In this document: positions 23,777-35,335 of the stretch, piece after piece | How the letters are laid out: the number at the start of each line of letters is the position of its first letter | How positions within the stretch are numbered: position 1 is the first letter of the stretch | Source: Chrysopilus asiliformis | Lineage: Eukaryota > Arthropoda > Insecta > Diptera > Rhagionidae | NCBI GenBank assembly: GCA_964034945.1 | Contig: OZ035961.1 | Coordinates: forward strand, 88,120,124-88,184,123 | Reading direction: 5' to 3' | Length of the DNA stretch: 64,000 bases | Position numbers and translations under genes: made by a program | Notes under the pieces: model-generated | What the model was told of the DNA's origin: nothing | Seen by the model: the letters and a program-made list of their open reading frames with translations, nothing else | Database searches by the model: none

Positions 23777-26700
23777 ATGCGACAGGCATTGGTAAGATTT
23801 ATTAGACACTTTAATTTCGACTCAAATATCTACGTATGAAGGTTAGACAAAAATCTCATTAATTTTATCTATTCATTTGCAGGTGATTGCGGTAGCTATT
23901 TGTGGGCTTGCCACCGCTCAGTACAATTCACTTTCGGACGCCTACAGGTATTCAGGATATCGGAAACCGTCAAGGCCATCCGTAACTATTCTTAATCCTG
24001 CCTCGACGCGGACGAATAGTTACTACAGTGATCAATACGATGATGGGCAATATCGTCCTGATTATTCAGGACAATATAATGGGGATAATGGCCAATACAT
24101 CCCGGACCATAGTGGTAGATATGTCCACGTAGACCACAAATACGAGGGTGGATTCGGGGATCGAGGAGGACAATATTCAGGATTCCAAGATAAATATTCA
24201 CACTCCAGCGATTTCGGCAGTAAAAATAGTGATGGTGACCAGTATTACGGATACAATGATAAATATCGCGGTGATTCGAGCAATCAATACGATAATAGTG
24301 TAAATTACGGAAGTGCAAGTGGCCAATCTGGCGTAAGTGCTTATTCGGGATCAGCGTCAGGATCATCTAGTGGACGATATGGTAGCGGTGTGAATTCGGT
24401 TAATTCGGGTAGTGGAAGTGGACGTTATGATAACAGTGGAAATAGTGGCAATTATGGACAATACACAAGCAATCAATATGGAAATGAGCAATACGGTAGT
24501 GTGAGTTCTACAACACCAAGGCCATCTTCAACTGTGAGTCCACCTGTAATCACTCCAACTACATACCGGCCATCTACAATCCGTCCAACAACTTTAAGAC
24601 CAAGTTCCAGCACAGTTCGGCCAACGAGCAAAACAAGTGGAAGCTACTACGGACGACCAAATGCTGTCGCTTTAAATCCATCTCGGGTCACCCCCATCGC
24701 TGCTCACCCTTATTACCCTTCACCATATCGTACCAGTGAGAGTACCTACCAGCCAGTTGTGAGATACGGAAACGAGGGCGGATGGAGAATCATTCGGGAC
24801 GAAAAGCAAATGGAGCCTCCGTATCATTATTTGTACGAAACCGAAAACAGAATCTTGGCGGAGGAAACAGGACGACTTCAACATATCGGACCCAATGAGG
24901 ATGCAATGCGCGCGTATGGATTCTACGAGTACATCGGAGACGATGGAAAGCGGTATCGTGTCGATTACACTGCTGATGAGAATGGATTCCAACCAAAGGT
25001 GATTATATTTGTTTTTTTTTTTTTGCTTTTAATTTATTGGTATTAATATTTAACTTAATCCGTCCTTAATGAAGTGAAACACGTTTCACAAATATTGGCC
25101 AAAAACTCTGTGGTCAAACTCCGTAAGCATGAGTTGTTTGAAATGCTTACGAAAATCAAACTTTATATTACAAACAACTCACGGTTTAAAAATCTGGCTT
25201 CTGGCTTCACTATTACCCATTTTACACAGAAATCCGATTTCATTATGTAATATTATTTCCTAAAAATGAAAGAATTTTAACTCCACTCGTTCAATCACGC
25301 GGTAATGTGTCATTTTTTCTCCAACTGTCGTTAAAGTGCCATCATCCATTTTTTTAGGGCTGTAAAGCCATATTCGTGATATAATAATTTAGCCAAACCT
25401 AGAAAATATAAAATTTGAACATTTTGTAACACTAAAGTTAAGCGTAAATATCATATTACATTTTCTACTTTCCCTAAAAGGGTGTTTTTGATATTATTTC
25501 CTTATCTGCCTTTAAAACCAGTCAAAAGTGAATTTTAAATTTTCTTCACTATCTTTACGCAAACTTAGACGGAAATGGAAAGCAATTTCGGCTACTAATA
25601 CATAACCAGCAAACATATTTTACCCAAATAAGCACTACCTAAATGGTAAATATTGCCATTTGAAAACCGGATCATCATTTAAACTATAATACAAGTTAAA
25701 AATAACTGCTGAGGACCTACCTTAAAAAGATTTTGCTAAAAAAAAATCCATAGTTATTTTTTAAACAGAGATGACCATAATCATAAATTTGTTGTACTGT
25801 TTATAACGTTCTGGATTTACAATAACGCATTTTTAAATTTTCAAACCAAACAGAAACAAATTTGAATTTGAACCCAAATTTACTCCAATTACGAGTGTTG
25901 TTTTCGTACATTAATACCCTATAGTAAAAATTTTAAAAAACATAATGGACAGTAAAACTTGTATACCCTGGTCGCCTGTCTACGCCGCGCCGGACGAATT
26001 TCCAAGTTCCGAGTCCACCTTATACAGGTTTTACTTTAAATATATATGTATATACGCAATGCAAAAAAATCGTAGTTTTGGCGACATTCAAAGATCCGTT
26101 GAATGTCGCCAAAACCACGATTTTTTTTGAATTGTGTATAAAGTGGTTTTGGCGACATTCAAAGAAACTTTCGATAACTAAAAAAATATTCCTAAAATTG
26201 CATATCTAGAAGATTATTTGATATGTTATAAAATTTGTAATTTTTGGGAGCCCGCAAAATTTGTTTTTCCAAGGCAGGCAAATTTTGTAGTAACGACACT
26301 GTTTGTTTGCAGATAATTTGGTAGAAAAAAATCAAAATATTTTTTAGAAAATTAAAATAAATTCTAAATTGTTTAATATCTGATGATTTTTTAAAAGAAT
26401 TTTTTCTTGAACGATTTTTTAATCTTTTTGAACGATTTTTCAATCTTTTTAAACGATTTTTTAATCTTTTTTAGTTTGAAACCATGAACACAATGGCGCA
26501 TATTTTCATTAGTCATTTTTAAACATAAGTTTTGTTGAACATGAGTTTAAAACTGACAGATTGCAATGGTTTTTTCAGATTAAACTCATGTATAACAAAA
26601 CCTGTGTTTAAAAACAATATTTCAATCACATCGGATGTTTTTCTATACTTCGATAATATAGAATCTCCTTTAACCTCCAGCCTACAGTTAACCTTTTTTG

Positions 26701-29700
26701 TATGGTAGATTCACAGGGTTGGTTTCTTAGGACTCAAATAACATTAACACGTTGGCTACCATGTGGGTCACCGGTGTACACACACTATTGTCATTACCGT
26801 CAGTTTCTCAAGTTCCATGGTTGAGTGCAGTCGCTCGTGCGGTACAAAGGGGGTTTTTTTGTGAAGCATGGAGTTCGTTTTTGTCTGTATTGATCTTGTG
26901 TTCACTGGTGACTCACAAAGTACAGAAATGATTTTCGCGTTTTTTCCCAGTGTATACTAGCGGAGTAAGCGTTTTTTTGGCTGGTAGCCAACGTGTTAAA
27001 ATAAAAAAATTGATTTTTTTTTTGAAAAAACTTTATTTAGCAAATATTCAAAAACTGAGTATTTGCTAAAACATTTTTTCAAAAATTGAAAAAAAAACTG
27101 CATTCAGCAAAAGATCAAACTGTGGCAAATTTTTGCGCCAATATTGGTTTACGCCACAATATTTTTTATGTACTACATATAAGTACACTGGAAGGCATGA
27201 GGTTAAAACTCCAACTGTATTTTTAAAAAATATTCAAAAATTTTAATCACATCTTTAGGTTATTAACGATATTTTTACGTGTGGGCAATTTTAGATTTCC
27301 TTATAATATAGCCATTGAAAATATATCATTTAGGGTATTTCGTAATACCCGCTGCGAAATTGTGACTCTTAAGATTTTCAAAAGAAAATACACAATTCAG
27401 TTCAAGTTTTTGTTTTCCGGGTTTTTATGTATTGCAAAATTCAAAAAACAAACAAAAAATGTTTTTTATATTGTTGATTTTTATATTTCATCCACAAATA
27501 CAATTAAGATCTCTGAATATGAAAGATAAATGTAGATTTTTCGGTTCAAAATTCACTATCAATTAATAAACTTGTTTGAAGTGTCTGCAAATCAAAGCAT
27601 TTAAGTTGATTATTGGCTTTAGAAAAGTTTGTTGTCTGTTTCCAATTTAAATAAGTTGAATCCACACGAATTAAAAGATACAATAGCTCTTTTCTAGTAA
27701 ACTTCAGCGAATATTTTCAGAAAAGCTTAGGATATAATCAAAATCGGACTATGAGTTGACAATTTATTTCAGAAAAAAATATATAATATATTTTGATTTT
27801 CTGCTCAATTTAGTCAATTAGATTGTCAATTTATTGATTTATCTATTAGCTGCAATTGGGATATTGGGAAAAATAAATGATAAAACTAGTCAATTTTACC
27901 ACAAAATCATACTAATATAGAAAAATGAGTTGGTGTCTGTTTGTCTGTCTCACGCAAAAACGGCTGAACCGATTGACTTGAAATTTGGCATGAGTGTCTG
28001 TGGTAGTTCTGGTTCCAACATAGGCATACGAAAAAGTAGCGCGAGGGGTGGGGGGAGTAAGGGGATGGGATAAAGTGATTTCGAAACTTAGTTTTTGAGC
28101 TATGTTACCCTTTCGCGGGGAAACTACCGAGCCGATTGGTCCAAAGTTTAGCTCCAACATAGACCATAAAAAAAAATTTAAAAAAACTTAACCCGGCAAC
28201 GACCGGTGTGCAAGCTAGTAATTAATAAAATTCACTATTTTAACCATAAATTTGACAAATTTGACAACAAAAAACTACATATTTGTTTACTATTTTATTT
28301 AAATTGTTCTCCTGTTTCCAATTATTAAATACAATGTAGTTTTTTCTATGTCATTTGTATATGAAAAATATCAAATGTGCTATATTTAAAATTTCGGAAA
28401 AACAGCTAAAAAATAATATTTTTCAAAAATCTCGAGAAGCGTTAAAGATATCTAAAAACCGTTAAATGAAAAAATGCAGGAAATTTTATTATCTTTGGAT
28501 TTGGTTATATGGATTTTTTCTTAAAATCTCAAAGTTTCCCAGAAATTTATAAAAAAAACTTGATTTTTTCAAAAGAACTGTATGGGAGATACCCGTTATT
28601 GCTAACATTACTTTTCCAAAAACTATGACTTTCGTAAAACTCATTTAGAAAAAATTTCAAGTCGCTAACTCAACTCAATCTCGAGTAATTTAAGATACGT
28701 AGACCGACAGACAGACAGATGGGCAGATCGACAGACAGGCAGACGTAGAGACCGACAGACAGACAAACCGACATGGACAGGCTCAGATCGAAAGAGAGTT
28801 TCTATCTGCCCTCGTTTTCGAGTCCGTCACCGTCAAGAATACAATACTTTTCTTCTATAGCTAAGCGGGGAAAGTAAAAAGAACATGAAAGATAAATTAT
28901 AGATTTCTGCTAAACTGATTTTTTTTTTGCGATTCTCACCTTCGTCTACTATTTATTTGCTTTTAAAGAGTCTTAGGCGTCGTTTACACCTAACACTTTA
29001 TTCGGCGAATTTTATTCTTCGACACTAAAAAAAATATTCGAGAACATATTGTTTTTTTAATTTTTGGGCCAAATTAGAAAATATTTAGGCCGCTAAGCCC
29101 AGAAAAACATTAAATACTAAATTTATGTTACACAACCATTTACACTAGAACACAAAATTCAGAAACTTGTTCGTAACAGACACCCGAACTCGGACTTTTT
29201 CATACGAATAAATTCATATTTTGACAATTTTTGCTAAGTTATTTTATTCTGTGATAAATGAATAAAATTCACGGAACAAATTCTGTTTAAAAGAAATCAA
29301 AAAAATCGAAAGTGTAAATGTGGCCTGAGGCCCGTTGGCGCGTAATATTCTTAAAAAAAAGTTAGCTTACTTAAATCGTAGAAATTCTGGGACTTAAATA
29401 ATTTAAATTGGACGTAAGTTAAAAAGTTTCGACGGTGCAAAGAGCTCTACATGAATTAATTACCAATAATAATAAACATCACCACATCAAATTATTCCCA
29501 CAGTTATTAATGGGTTGAGAACTTACACGCAATGGGTAGAAAAGCTGTATCCCAGAGAAGTTAATTAGTCGTTTAAAAATGAGCGCGAAAATCTTGAGAA
29601 TTCTTACAAGTTATTTGCAAAATGTTTTGAAAGATAAAAAAGTGATTGTGATAACTCGCAATTCCGAGAACATTCGTTAAGGTCCTGTACGGATAACGCA

Positions 29701-30229
29701 AATATTATTTTGTAATTTTTTTCACGAAAAAATTCACATTAACGGATTTTTTAGATAGTTTTTATTCTCGATAAAATTATCTTAAGAGGATTTTTGAAGT
29801 CGCTGATCACGGTCCAATGTGAAAATCTTTAAATTCTAACCCAAAGGTTCTGCAAGGGTAACGCTTTATTAATAAGAGTGTTATTTTCGGTATTTCAAAA
29901 ACTCATAAAAAATATTTTTACCCGGTAATGACTGGTCCACGTTCTAGTAATCATATAAGCTGAAAAAATTTGTTGAAAATTTAAACATCATTATAATATA
30001 TAGATACTATAATTCATATAGAAATCCTTCAATTGAACAATAAATTTCCAAAAATAATTTATTTGCTACTAACTTTGAAATCATTAATTTTTTTTAACTC
30101 CATTTACACAAAAATTAATCAAATATATATTTTTTATTGTTTCAGGGTGATCATATCCCAACACCACCACCAATTCCGGAAGCCATTCAACGATCTCTAA
30201 ACTACCTGGCACGAAAGGGAAAACTCTAA
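23777..30229 (+). CDS. Gene B: RR-1 cuticular protein with long Gly/Ser/Tyr-rich region, 3 exons, 404 aa
   Basis: Probable secreted chitin-binding cuticle protein. Coding exons: 23777-23791, 23883-24998, 30146-30229; both introns are phase 0. The signal peptide (MRQAL then [12 protein letters not shown]) is split by intron 1 and probably cleaved after A17. A low-complexity Tyr/Gly/Ser/Asp-rich region (about 20-215) has QY and SG repeats and the YVHV..YEGGFG..YSG..DKY motif shared with gene A. A Pro/Thr/Ser-rich segment (about 215-295) with TTPRP follows, then GGWRIIR and the RR domain (about 319-383). G351-x8-G360-x6-Y367-x-A-x-E-x-G-F-x7-P-x2-P fits the original RR consensus exactly. The C-terminus is [14 protein letters not shown] plus 13 residues. 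The 5.1-kb second intron separates the RR core from this tail and is packed with mobile elements. The donor GTGATT is weak, but exon 3 restores the family tail in frame. Confidence 0.9.
26063..26164. repeat. Hairpin with a third copy in intron 2 of gene B
   Basis: CGTAGTTTTGGCGACATTCA pairs with the inverted copy after a short loop (AGATCCG), one mismatch in about 29 bp. A third copy, GTGGTTTTGGCGACATTC, follows at 26143 in the same orientation as the first. Confidence 0.75.
26409..26472. repeat. Tandem repeat, 20-bp unit, about 3 copies
   Basis: Repeated AACGATTTTTTAATCTTTTT with single-base changes, in intron 2 of gene B. Confidence 0.75.
26518..26611. repeat. Short inverted-repeat element in intron 2 of gene B
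   Basis: TTTAAACATAAGTTTTGTTG..CATGAGTTTAA pairs with TTAAACTCATG..AACAAAACCTGTGTTTA; imperfect arms of about 31 bp. Confidence 0.6.
26744..26999. mobile_element. piggyBac-like MITE, TTAA-flanked, in intron 2 of gene B
   Basis: TTAACACGTTGGCTACCA at the left end and its exact inverse, TGGTAGCCAACGTGTTAA, at the right end. 256 bp including both TTAA; no coding capacity. Confidence 0.85.
27000..27215. repeat. Fragment of a repeat also present near 51.8 kb
   Basis: AAAAAACTGCATTCAGCAAA and TACTACATATAAGTACACTG then GAAGGCA recur in the same order and orientation at about 51780-51875. Confidence 0.6.
27905..28215 (+). mobile_element. Helitron- or RTE-like 3' terminal fragment in intron 2 of gene B
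   Basis: Contains (GTCT)n, AACGGCTGAACCGATTGACT then TGAAATTTGGCATG, a second CCGAGCCGATTGGTCC box, and ends AACCCGGCAACGACCGGT (an imperfect hairpin), eight bases, CTAGT. A hairpin just before CTAG|T is the Helitron 3' signature, but similar ends occur in RTE-type elements. The 5' end was not located. Confidence 0.55.
28400..28880 (-). repeat. Dispersed repeat R3, copy 3, in intron 2 of gene B
   Basis: GGGAGATACCCGTTATTGCT, AAAATTTCAAGTCGCTAACT, a long (CAGA)n tract at 28709-28770, GTTTTCGAGTCCGTCACCG, terminal GGGGAAAGTAAAAAG. Confidence 0.8.
29690..29950 (+). mobile_element. Second Helitron-like 3' end fragment in intron 2 of gene B
   Basis: Ends TTTACCCGGTAATGACTGGT followed by CCACGTTCTAGT, the same hairpin-then-CTAGT layout as the element ending near 28215. 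The upstream part (GGTCCTGTACGGATAACGCA) resembles a block of family R4. Confidence 0.4.
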
Positions 30230-30379
30230 ATTCATTATAACGAAAATAATTTCGATTTGAACCTTCTCTATAGTTTTATTAACTTAAAAATATCAATTTT
30301 TTTAGATGAGGTAGCCATTTTTTATTTAACACATTCATGTACATACCTATTTTAATTATGGAAAAGAATATTTTTTTTT

Positions 30380-30385
30380 AATAAA
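30380..30385 (+). terminator. Putative poly(A) signal of gene B
   Basis: AATAAA about 150 bp after the gene B stop codon, within a T-rich then A-rich 3' UTR. Confidence 0.6.
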
Positions 30386-30389
30386 AAAA

Positions 30390-32127
30390 TTTGCAATTTC
30401 GACCATTTAAAATGCTTAATTTGACACTAATTTTGTTAATTGCTGACACCTTGAATGCGGCATATTTTCATAAGCGGATCCCTCACGTAAAATCAACGAT
30501 CGGTGATCGTGTAATTTGATCACTTCAGAAATGTCATTGTAGTCGATGTGGTTTTGTATATTTTTGATATTTTGAATGCTTGCTATTGAAGTGTTAGTTT
30601 TTTTTTGTTATGATGGAACAAAATGATAAATTGAGATCATACATTTCGAGATCGTATACCAAAGCGATGCGTCAACTTGACATTTAAAATGCAACAAACG
30701 AATCAGATTCAAACAAACGCCAGTTTCAAACTTATGATTTACTGTGACTTCATGGCGGATCCACTGGACCTGTCTCGATTTTCAAAGCTTGACTCGAGTG
30801 AGCTTTAATAAAATTGGGCGCAACATCCAGCCGTGAGACATATTTGAATGAATAATTGCCAGGTATCAAACAGCATAGCGCCAAATTTAAAAATCAAGTA
30901 TATAGAAGGTGTGTAGAGTGTTGTTTTTGTATCCATCATTGTGGCTAAATGGTTTTTCTAGCTTTGGAGTCAGGGGAAAACTCGAAATATTATTCACAAA
31001 ACCTTTGTTTGTGGTAGTAAGCGTGGCCTTCACATGCTACAGAAACCGTTAGCGCTCGGACAGGTATGGTATGATGAGAGATGAGCCTTTCAGGTGACTC
31101 GCGCGTACAGCTTTTTTTAATGTGACTCTGACTCCGAATTAGGCAAAAAGATAAAAGTATCTATGATAATACTAACACCTTTAAAATGAATGAAATTTGG
31201 TCGTGTAGTTTTATTGATTGAATTCAATTCATTTAAGTTGGAATACAAGATTTTTTATCAAATTTGCCTTTGTTGATTTTTTTATGTTTGCAGGCGCTAA
31301 ATAATTTATGCCTTTGTACATGGTATTTAACCTTTTTTTTTGCTATTTGTTTTGTGTATATTTTTTAAGGTAGAAAAGGTCATACAATTCCTAATTGAAA
31401 GTGTTATGAACGATGAAGTATTTCCTTCTATAAAATTTGCAATTTTGCAATGTGTTACGATGAACTCAAAAATATTGCAAATGAGTAGAATATCATTCGA
31501 TTCGGGTCAATTATAGAGTATGAAGATAAATATTAGACTTTATTACTATCTTGGTTCCTCTTCTTCAAGTGATGCCTGGAGGCAACTGCAAAGTGATGTA
31601 ATCACGTTCAACCACTTCAGGCAGAATGTTTGTTTAATTTCTTATTTAAAGTATCTGCGATCTCCTTTTTGTGGGATGTGGCGCCAGCTCTTATATTCCA
31701 TGGAAATTATATAAACATATTGTGAAATTACTATTTCTTGCACTTTAAATAGCTGAATCAATTGCGCTTCCCAGAAAATAAACAACAACAATATTTTTTT
31801 TTAAATACTCCGTAAACTATGCGTTTTTGTAAAAGTGCTTTATATTTTCTAAATTTATTCTGGCCCATTTTAATCTAGAAATTGTATCCATATGATGATG
31901 AAACATGATGATGAAAACATTGAAATTCATCTTTAATGGCATGAATTAACCGATGTTCTTTCCATTTTATTTCAAAAACTCCATCAAGATTCAAAGCCTA
32001 AAAAAATAAGAAAAATAGGCCACTAAGAGAAAAATTTTTCCCAGATTTCGATTTTTTGTATAAAATATTGTCTAAAATATGTGGAATGAAAGAAAGTGAT
32101 TCTTATTAGATTGCTGAGTCACATTGA
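30390..32127. other. Intergenic DNA after gene B, nothing recognised
   Basis: AT-rich; no convincing coding frame. The small plus frame 31520-31714 has no context. Confidence 0.45.
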
Positions 32128-32271
32128 AATATCTGTGGCAACAAGTCATAGGAGCCTAAGTCGATTTTGAGATCAAGATAAAAAGATCTGTATTTACTTT
32201 AATAGACAGAGCAATTTGGCTTAGCCTAAAAACAGACTTAGGCCCTTATGACTTGTTGCCACGGATATATT
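32128..32271. repeat. Inverted-repeat MITE-like element
   Basis: Arms of about 36 bp: AAATATCTGTGGCAACAAGT..GCCTAAGTC and GACTTAGGCCCTTATGACTT..ACGGATATATT, four or so mismatches, about 70 bp between. Confidence 0.7.
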
Positions 32272-32754
32272 ATTGCACTTTGAGATAGAATCTGTTTTTA
32301 CTATCTGCTGATGGAGTTATATTCATTTGCCTTGAAAATACCGCGATTTAGATTTTAAATCAAATATAAAAAAACCAAAATTGTCTTTTATAAGGTAGAC
32401 ATTGTTTGACTTTAGTTTTATGCTGGGAGCACACTTTAAATTTAGGCTCGTATTCAATATTAGAATTCGGATAAGTGAAATGAAAAATTACTATGTACCT
32501 TCATATTAAAACCTAACAAAAAAAAAACCGAGACAATTTCCATGATATTTTTCCGAATTCTCCTTTGCCATAGAAATTTTATGATTTTTAAATGGACCAA
32601 AACCGAACCGCAATCTAAAATACATATACTTAGTTTGCAAATCAAAAAATTTATAAGAAAAAGCTTACAAAATTTCGTCGAATTTTAATATATCTACAAA
32701 TTGGAAAAAATAAAAAAAATTACTTGCCGTTTACATATCATACCTAATGCGGCG

Positions 32755-33630
32755 GTCACACGACGCTGTTTTGCCAGCCGCGGGCTTCTGTTGGTTAGTA
32801 GCGCTGGCAAGTAGCAACAGCAGCCAGCGTACTGAGAGGGTTTACACGATTTCTACTTTAGTAGCGCTGGCAATTAGCTTAACAGTCGTTTAACATTTGA
32901 ATCTGGGAGATTTTTTAAATAATAAACGTTACACACAAATTTAAATAAATAAAAGTAAAATAACAACTTACAATAAACAAACTTTACCACTTATCAGACT
33001 TTTGACAGCTCAGAAACCATGTGAGAGGGTGACATGATCCCTAGTAGCGCTGGAAAAGTAGACGGTACTTCACCAGCGCTGCTAAAATCATCACGCTGCT
33101 GCTGGTAGTAGCAACGCACTAGGGTTCACACGGTGCTGCTGAAGCGGCTGCTAATGCGGCAGTCACACGACGCTGTTTTGCCAGTGCTGCTAGCTGTTTG
33201 GCTGTTAGCAGCCGTTTCAGCAGCACCGTGTGAACCCTAGTAGGCTGCTACTAACAGCAGCAGCGCGATGATTTTAGCAGCGCTTGTGAAGTACCGTTCT
33301 ACTTTTCCAGCGCTACTAGGGATCACGTCACCCTCTCACATGGTTTCTGAGCTGTCAAAAGTCTGATAAGTGGTAAAGTTTGTTTATTGTAAGTTGTTAT
33401 TTTACTTTTATTTATTTAAATTTGTGTGTAACGTTTATTATTTAAAAAATCTCCCAGATTCAAATGTCAAACGACGGTTTTGCTGTTCAGTACGTTGCCT
33501 GCTGTTGCTATTCGCCAGCGCTACTAACCCAATATCTAGCAGCGCTGGCAAAACAGCGTCGTGTGACTGCCGCATAACAGACAAACAGCCACTAGCGCTG
33601 GCAAAACAGCGTCGTGTGACTGCCGCATTA
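32755..33630. mobile_element. Foldback element with nested terminal repeats
   Basis: TAATGCGGC(G/A)GTCACACG..GCTGTTTTGCCAG occurs at 32755 and 33152, and inverted at about 33577 and 33630. Left arm 32755-33154 is roughly the inverse of 33204-33577, with indels. Arms are rich in AGCAGC/CAGCGCTG words. No transposase is recognisable. Confidence 0.75.
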
Positions 33631-34639
33631 GCTAGAAACAAAACTATTTTTTCTTGAAATCGCATTTGTCGTTTCTGAGTTTTTAGGCTTTTAAGTGTGA
33701 TAGTATTGGTGAGTATCAGTTGATGTATAAGTTTTTGTTGTTTTCGTGTATTACTAGGAAAAATTTGGGCTAATAGTTCATCTGGAATATTTTTGTTTGT
33801 ATCGAAACCATGTCTACCCGAGTAACTAGATTTCTCGTGGCCACAATTGAACAACATCATGAATTTAATTTCGAATAAACAATATTTCAGTCATTTAAAG
33901 GTGATATGACATCGCTGATTTTGGCTGAATTCGCTCTAGTTTTTGAGATTCGGCAAAAAGAAAAAATGGTTGCTTTTAAGAAATCCCATATCTTTTCCCA
34001 ATGTAACATGTTTTTCTAAAAAAAAATTTGGGTTTAAATAAAACACAATAGAAAAAAAAAATAGAAAAAATATTTGTGTGACGTTCAAGAATCCCGGGCA
34101 AAGATTTCGACACTATGAAATGTTCGGGCATAAAAATTTCTCAAAATCACCCTGTAAATGACTGCATATAGTGAGGCGATAATCGGTGAAATTGGTGAAA
34201 CTACTGCATGTTTTAGGGCGTTAATCAAAAAAAAAAAAAATTGAGACAAATTCAAAAAGATCCAAACTTTTAAATCAATTGCACTGAATAATCTTTGATT
34301 TTCAAATTTTAATTAGGGCTTGTTGGTCAAAGTATGACGACTAACAGGTTAATAAATCTATTATTTATTTTCGACGTTTAGTCCGTTTTCACTGGACCTC
34401 TTCAGGATCTATTAATATAAATATGAACACATTTTTCCCATTACAAAGTAGGATTTAAAAATATTTCTTTGTCACTTATGTTTAAAATTTAGATACAGGC
34501 ACAACATATATAGACTAGCTGACATATAATAATAAATTGACATCTAATAATAAAAGAAATTCGATACGAGTTTGTCTGTAAGCCATAAAAAATTTAAATA
34601 AAAGGGTTTCATTAAGAAAAAATGCTTAAAAAAGGAAAC

Positions 34640-35335
34640 AATAATTTTTTCGGTGATGTGTATCAAAAGTAACAGAGACATAAATATTTATTTTATTTTA
34701 TTTTGCATGCTTTATCTTGCTTTTATTTCCGATACACAGCCCCCAAAAAATTATTTCTTCCTTTTTAGTTTATTTTTTCTAAGTACAGTGATTTTTTTTT
34801 TCAATGTTTTTGATTTTGTCTTTTTTAGTCATTTGGCGTTTGATTAGTATGACGTCTGTCTTTCTCCACGCCTTTATACACATAGTTTTTAGTCTTCGAA
34901 AATATATCCTTGCTTTTCACATATTCCTACAGGATTCATAATTCTTTTAACGACCCCAAAAATCCCTAGAAAAGGTTTTTCCGTATAAATTTGAAAAAAA
35001 TGATAATCACGTTATCCTTAAAGGACCCTCCGTTATCCATACAGACTTTTTAATGCTAGATTCGGATTCCGCGACCCCAAAAACCCCCAGATGAGGTTGT
35101 TTTCCGAAAAATTTCAGAAAAGGGATAATCACGTTATCCTTTCAATACCTTCTGTTATCTTTACAGATTTCTTAATTTCATAATCGGTTTAGATTTCTTA
35201 ATGTCATATTGTGTGCAAAATTTCAAGTCCATCGCATAAGTGGAAGTGGGTCAAAATGAGATTGCCAGATTTGACCCCGACAAACAAACAGTCAAACAGA
35301 CAGATACGAAGGCAAGCTAAATATAATCTCTTAAA
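34640..35335 (+). repeat. Dispersed repeat R4, copy 1
   Basis: Hairpin around GCTTTTATTTCCGATACACA, then TAGTCTTCGAAAATATATCC, GCGACCCCAAAAACCCCCAG, TGCAAAATTTCAAGTCCATC, AAGTGGGTCAAAATGAGATT and GATACGAAGGCAAGCTAAAT. The same blocks in the same order lie at 55600-56216. Confidence 0.75.

Noticed and set aside
23992..24366. Minus-strand His/Tyr-rich frame of 124 aa inside gene B
   Set aside because: Antisense shadow of the repeat-rich gene B exon 2.
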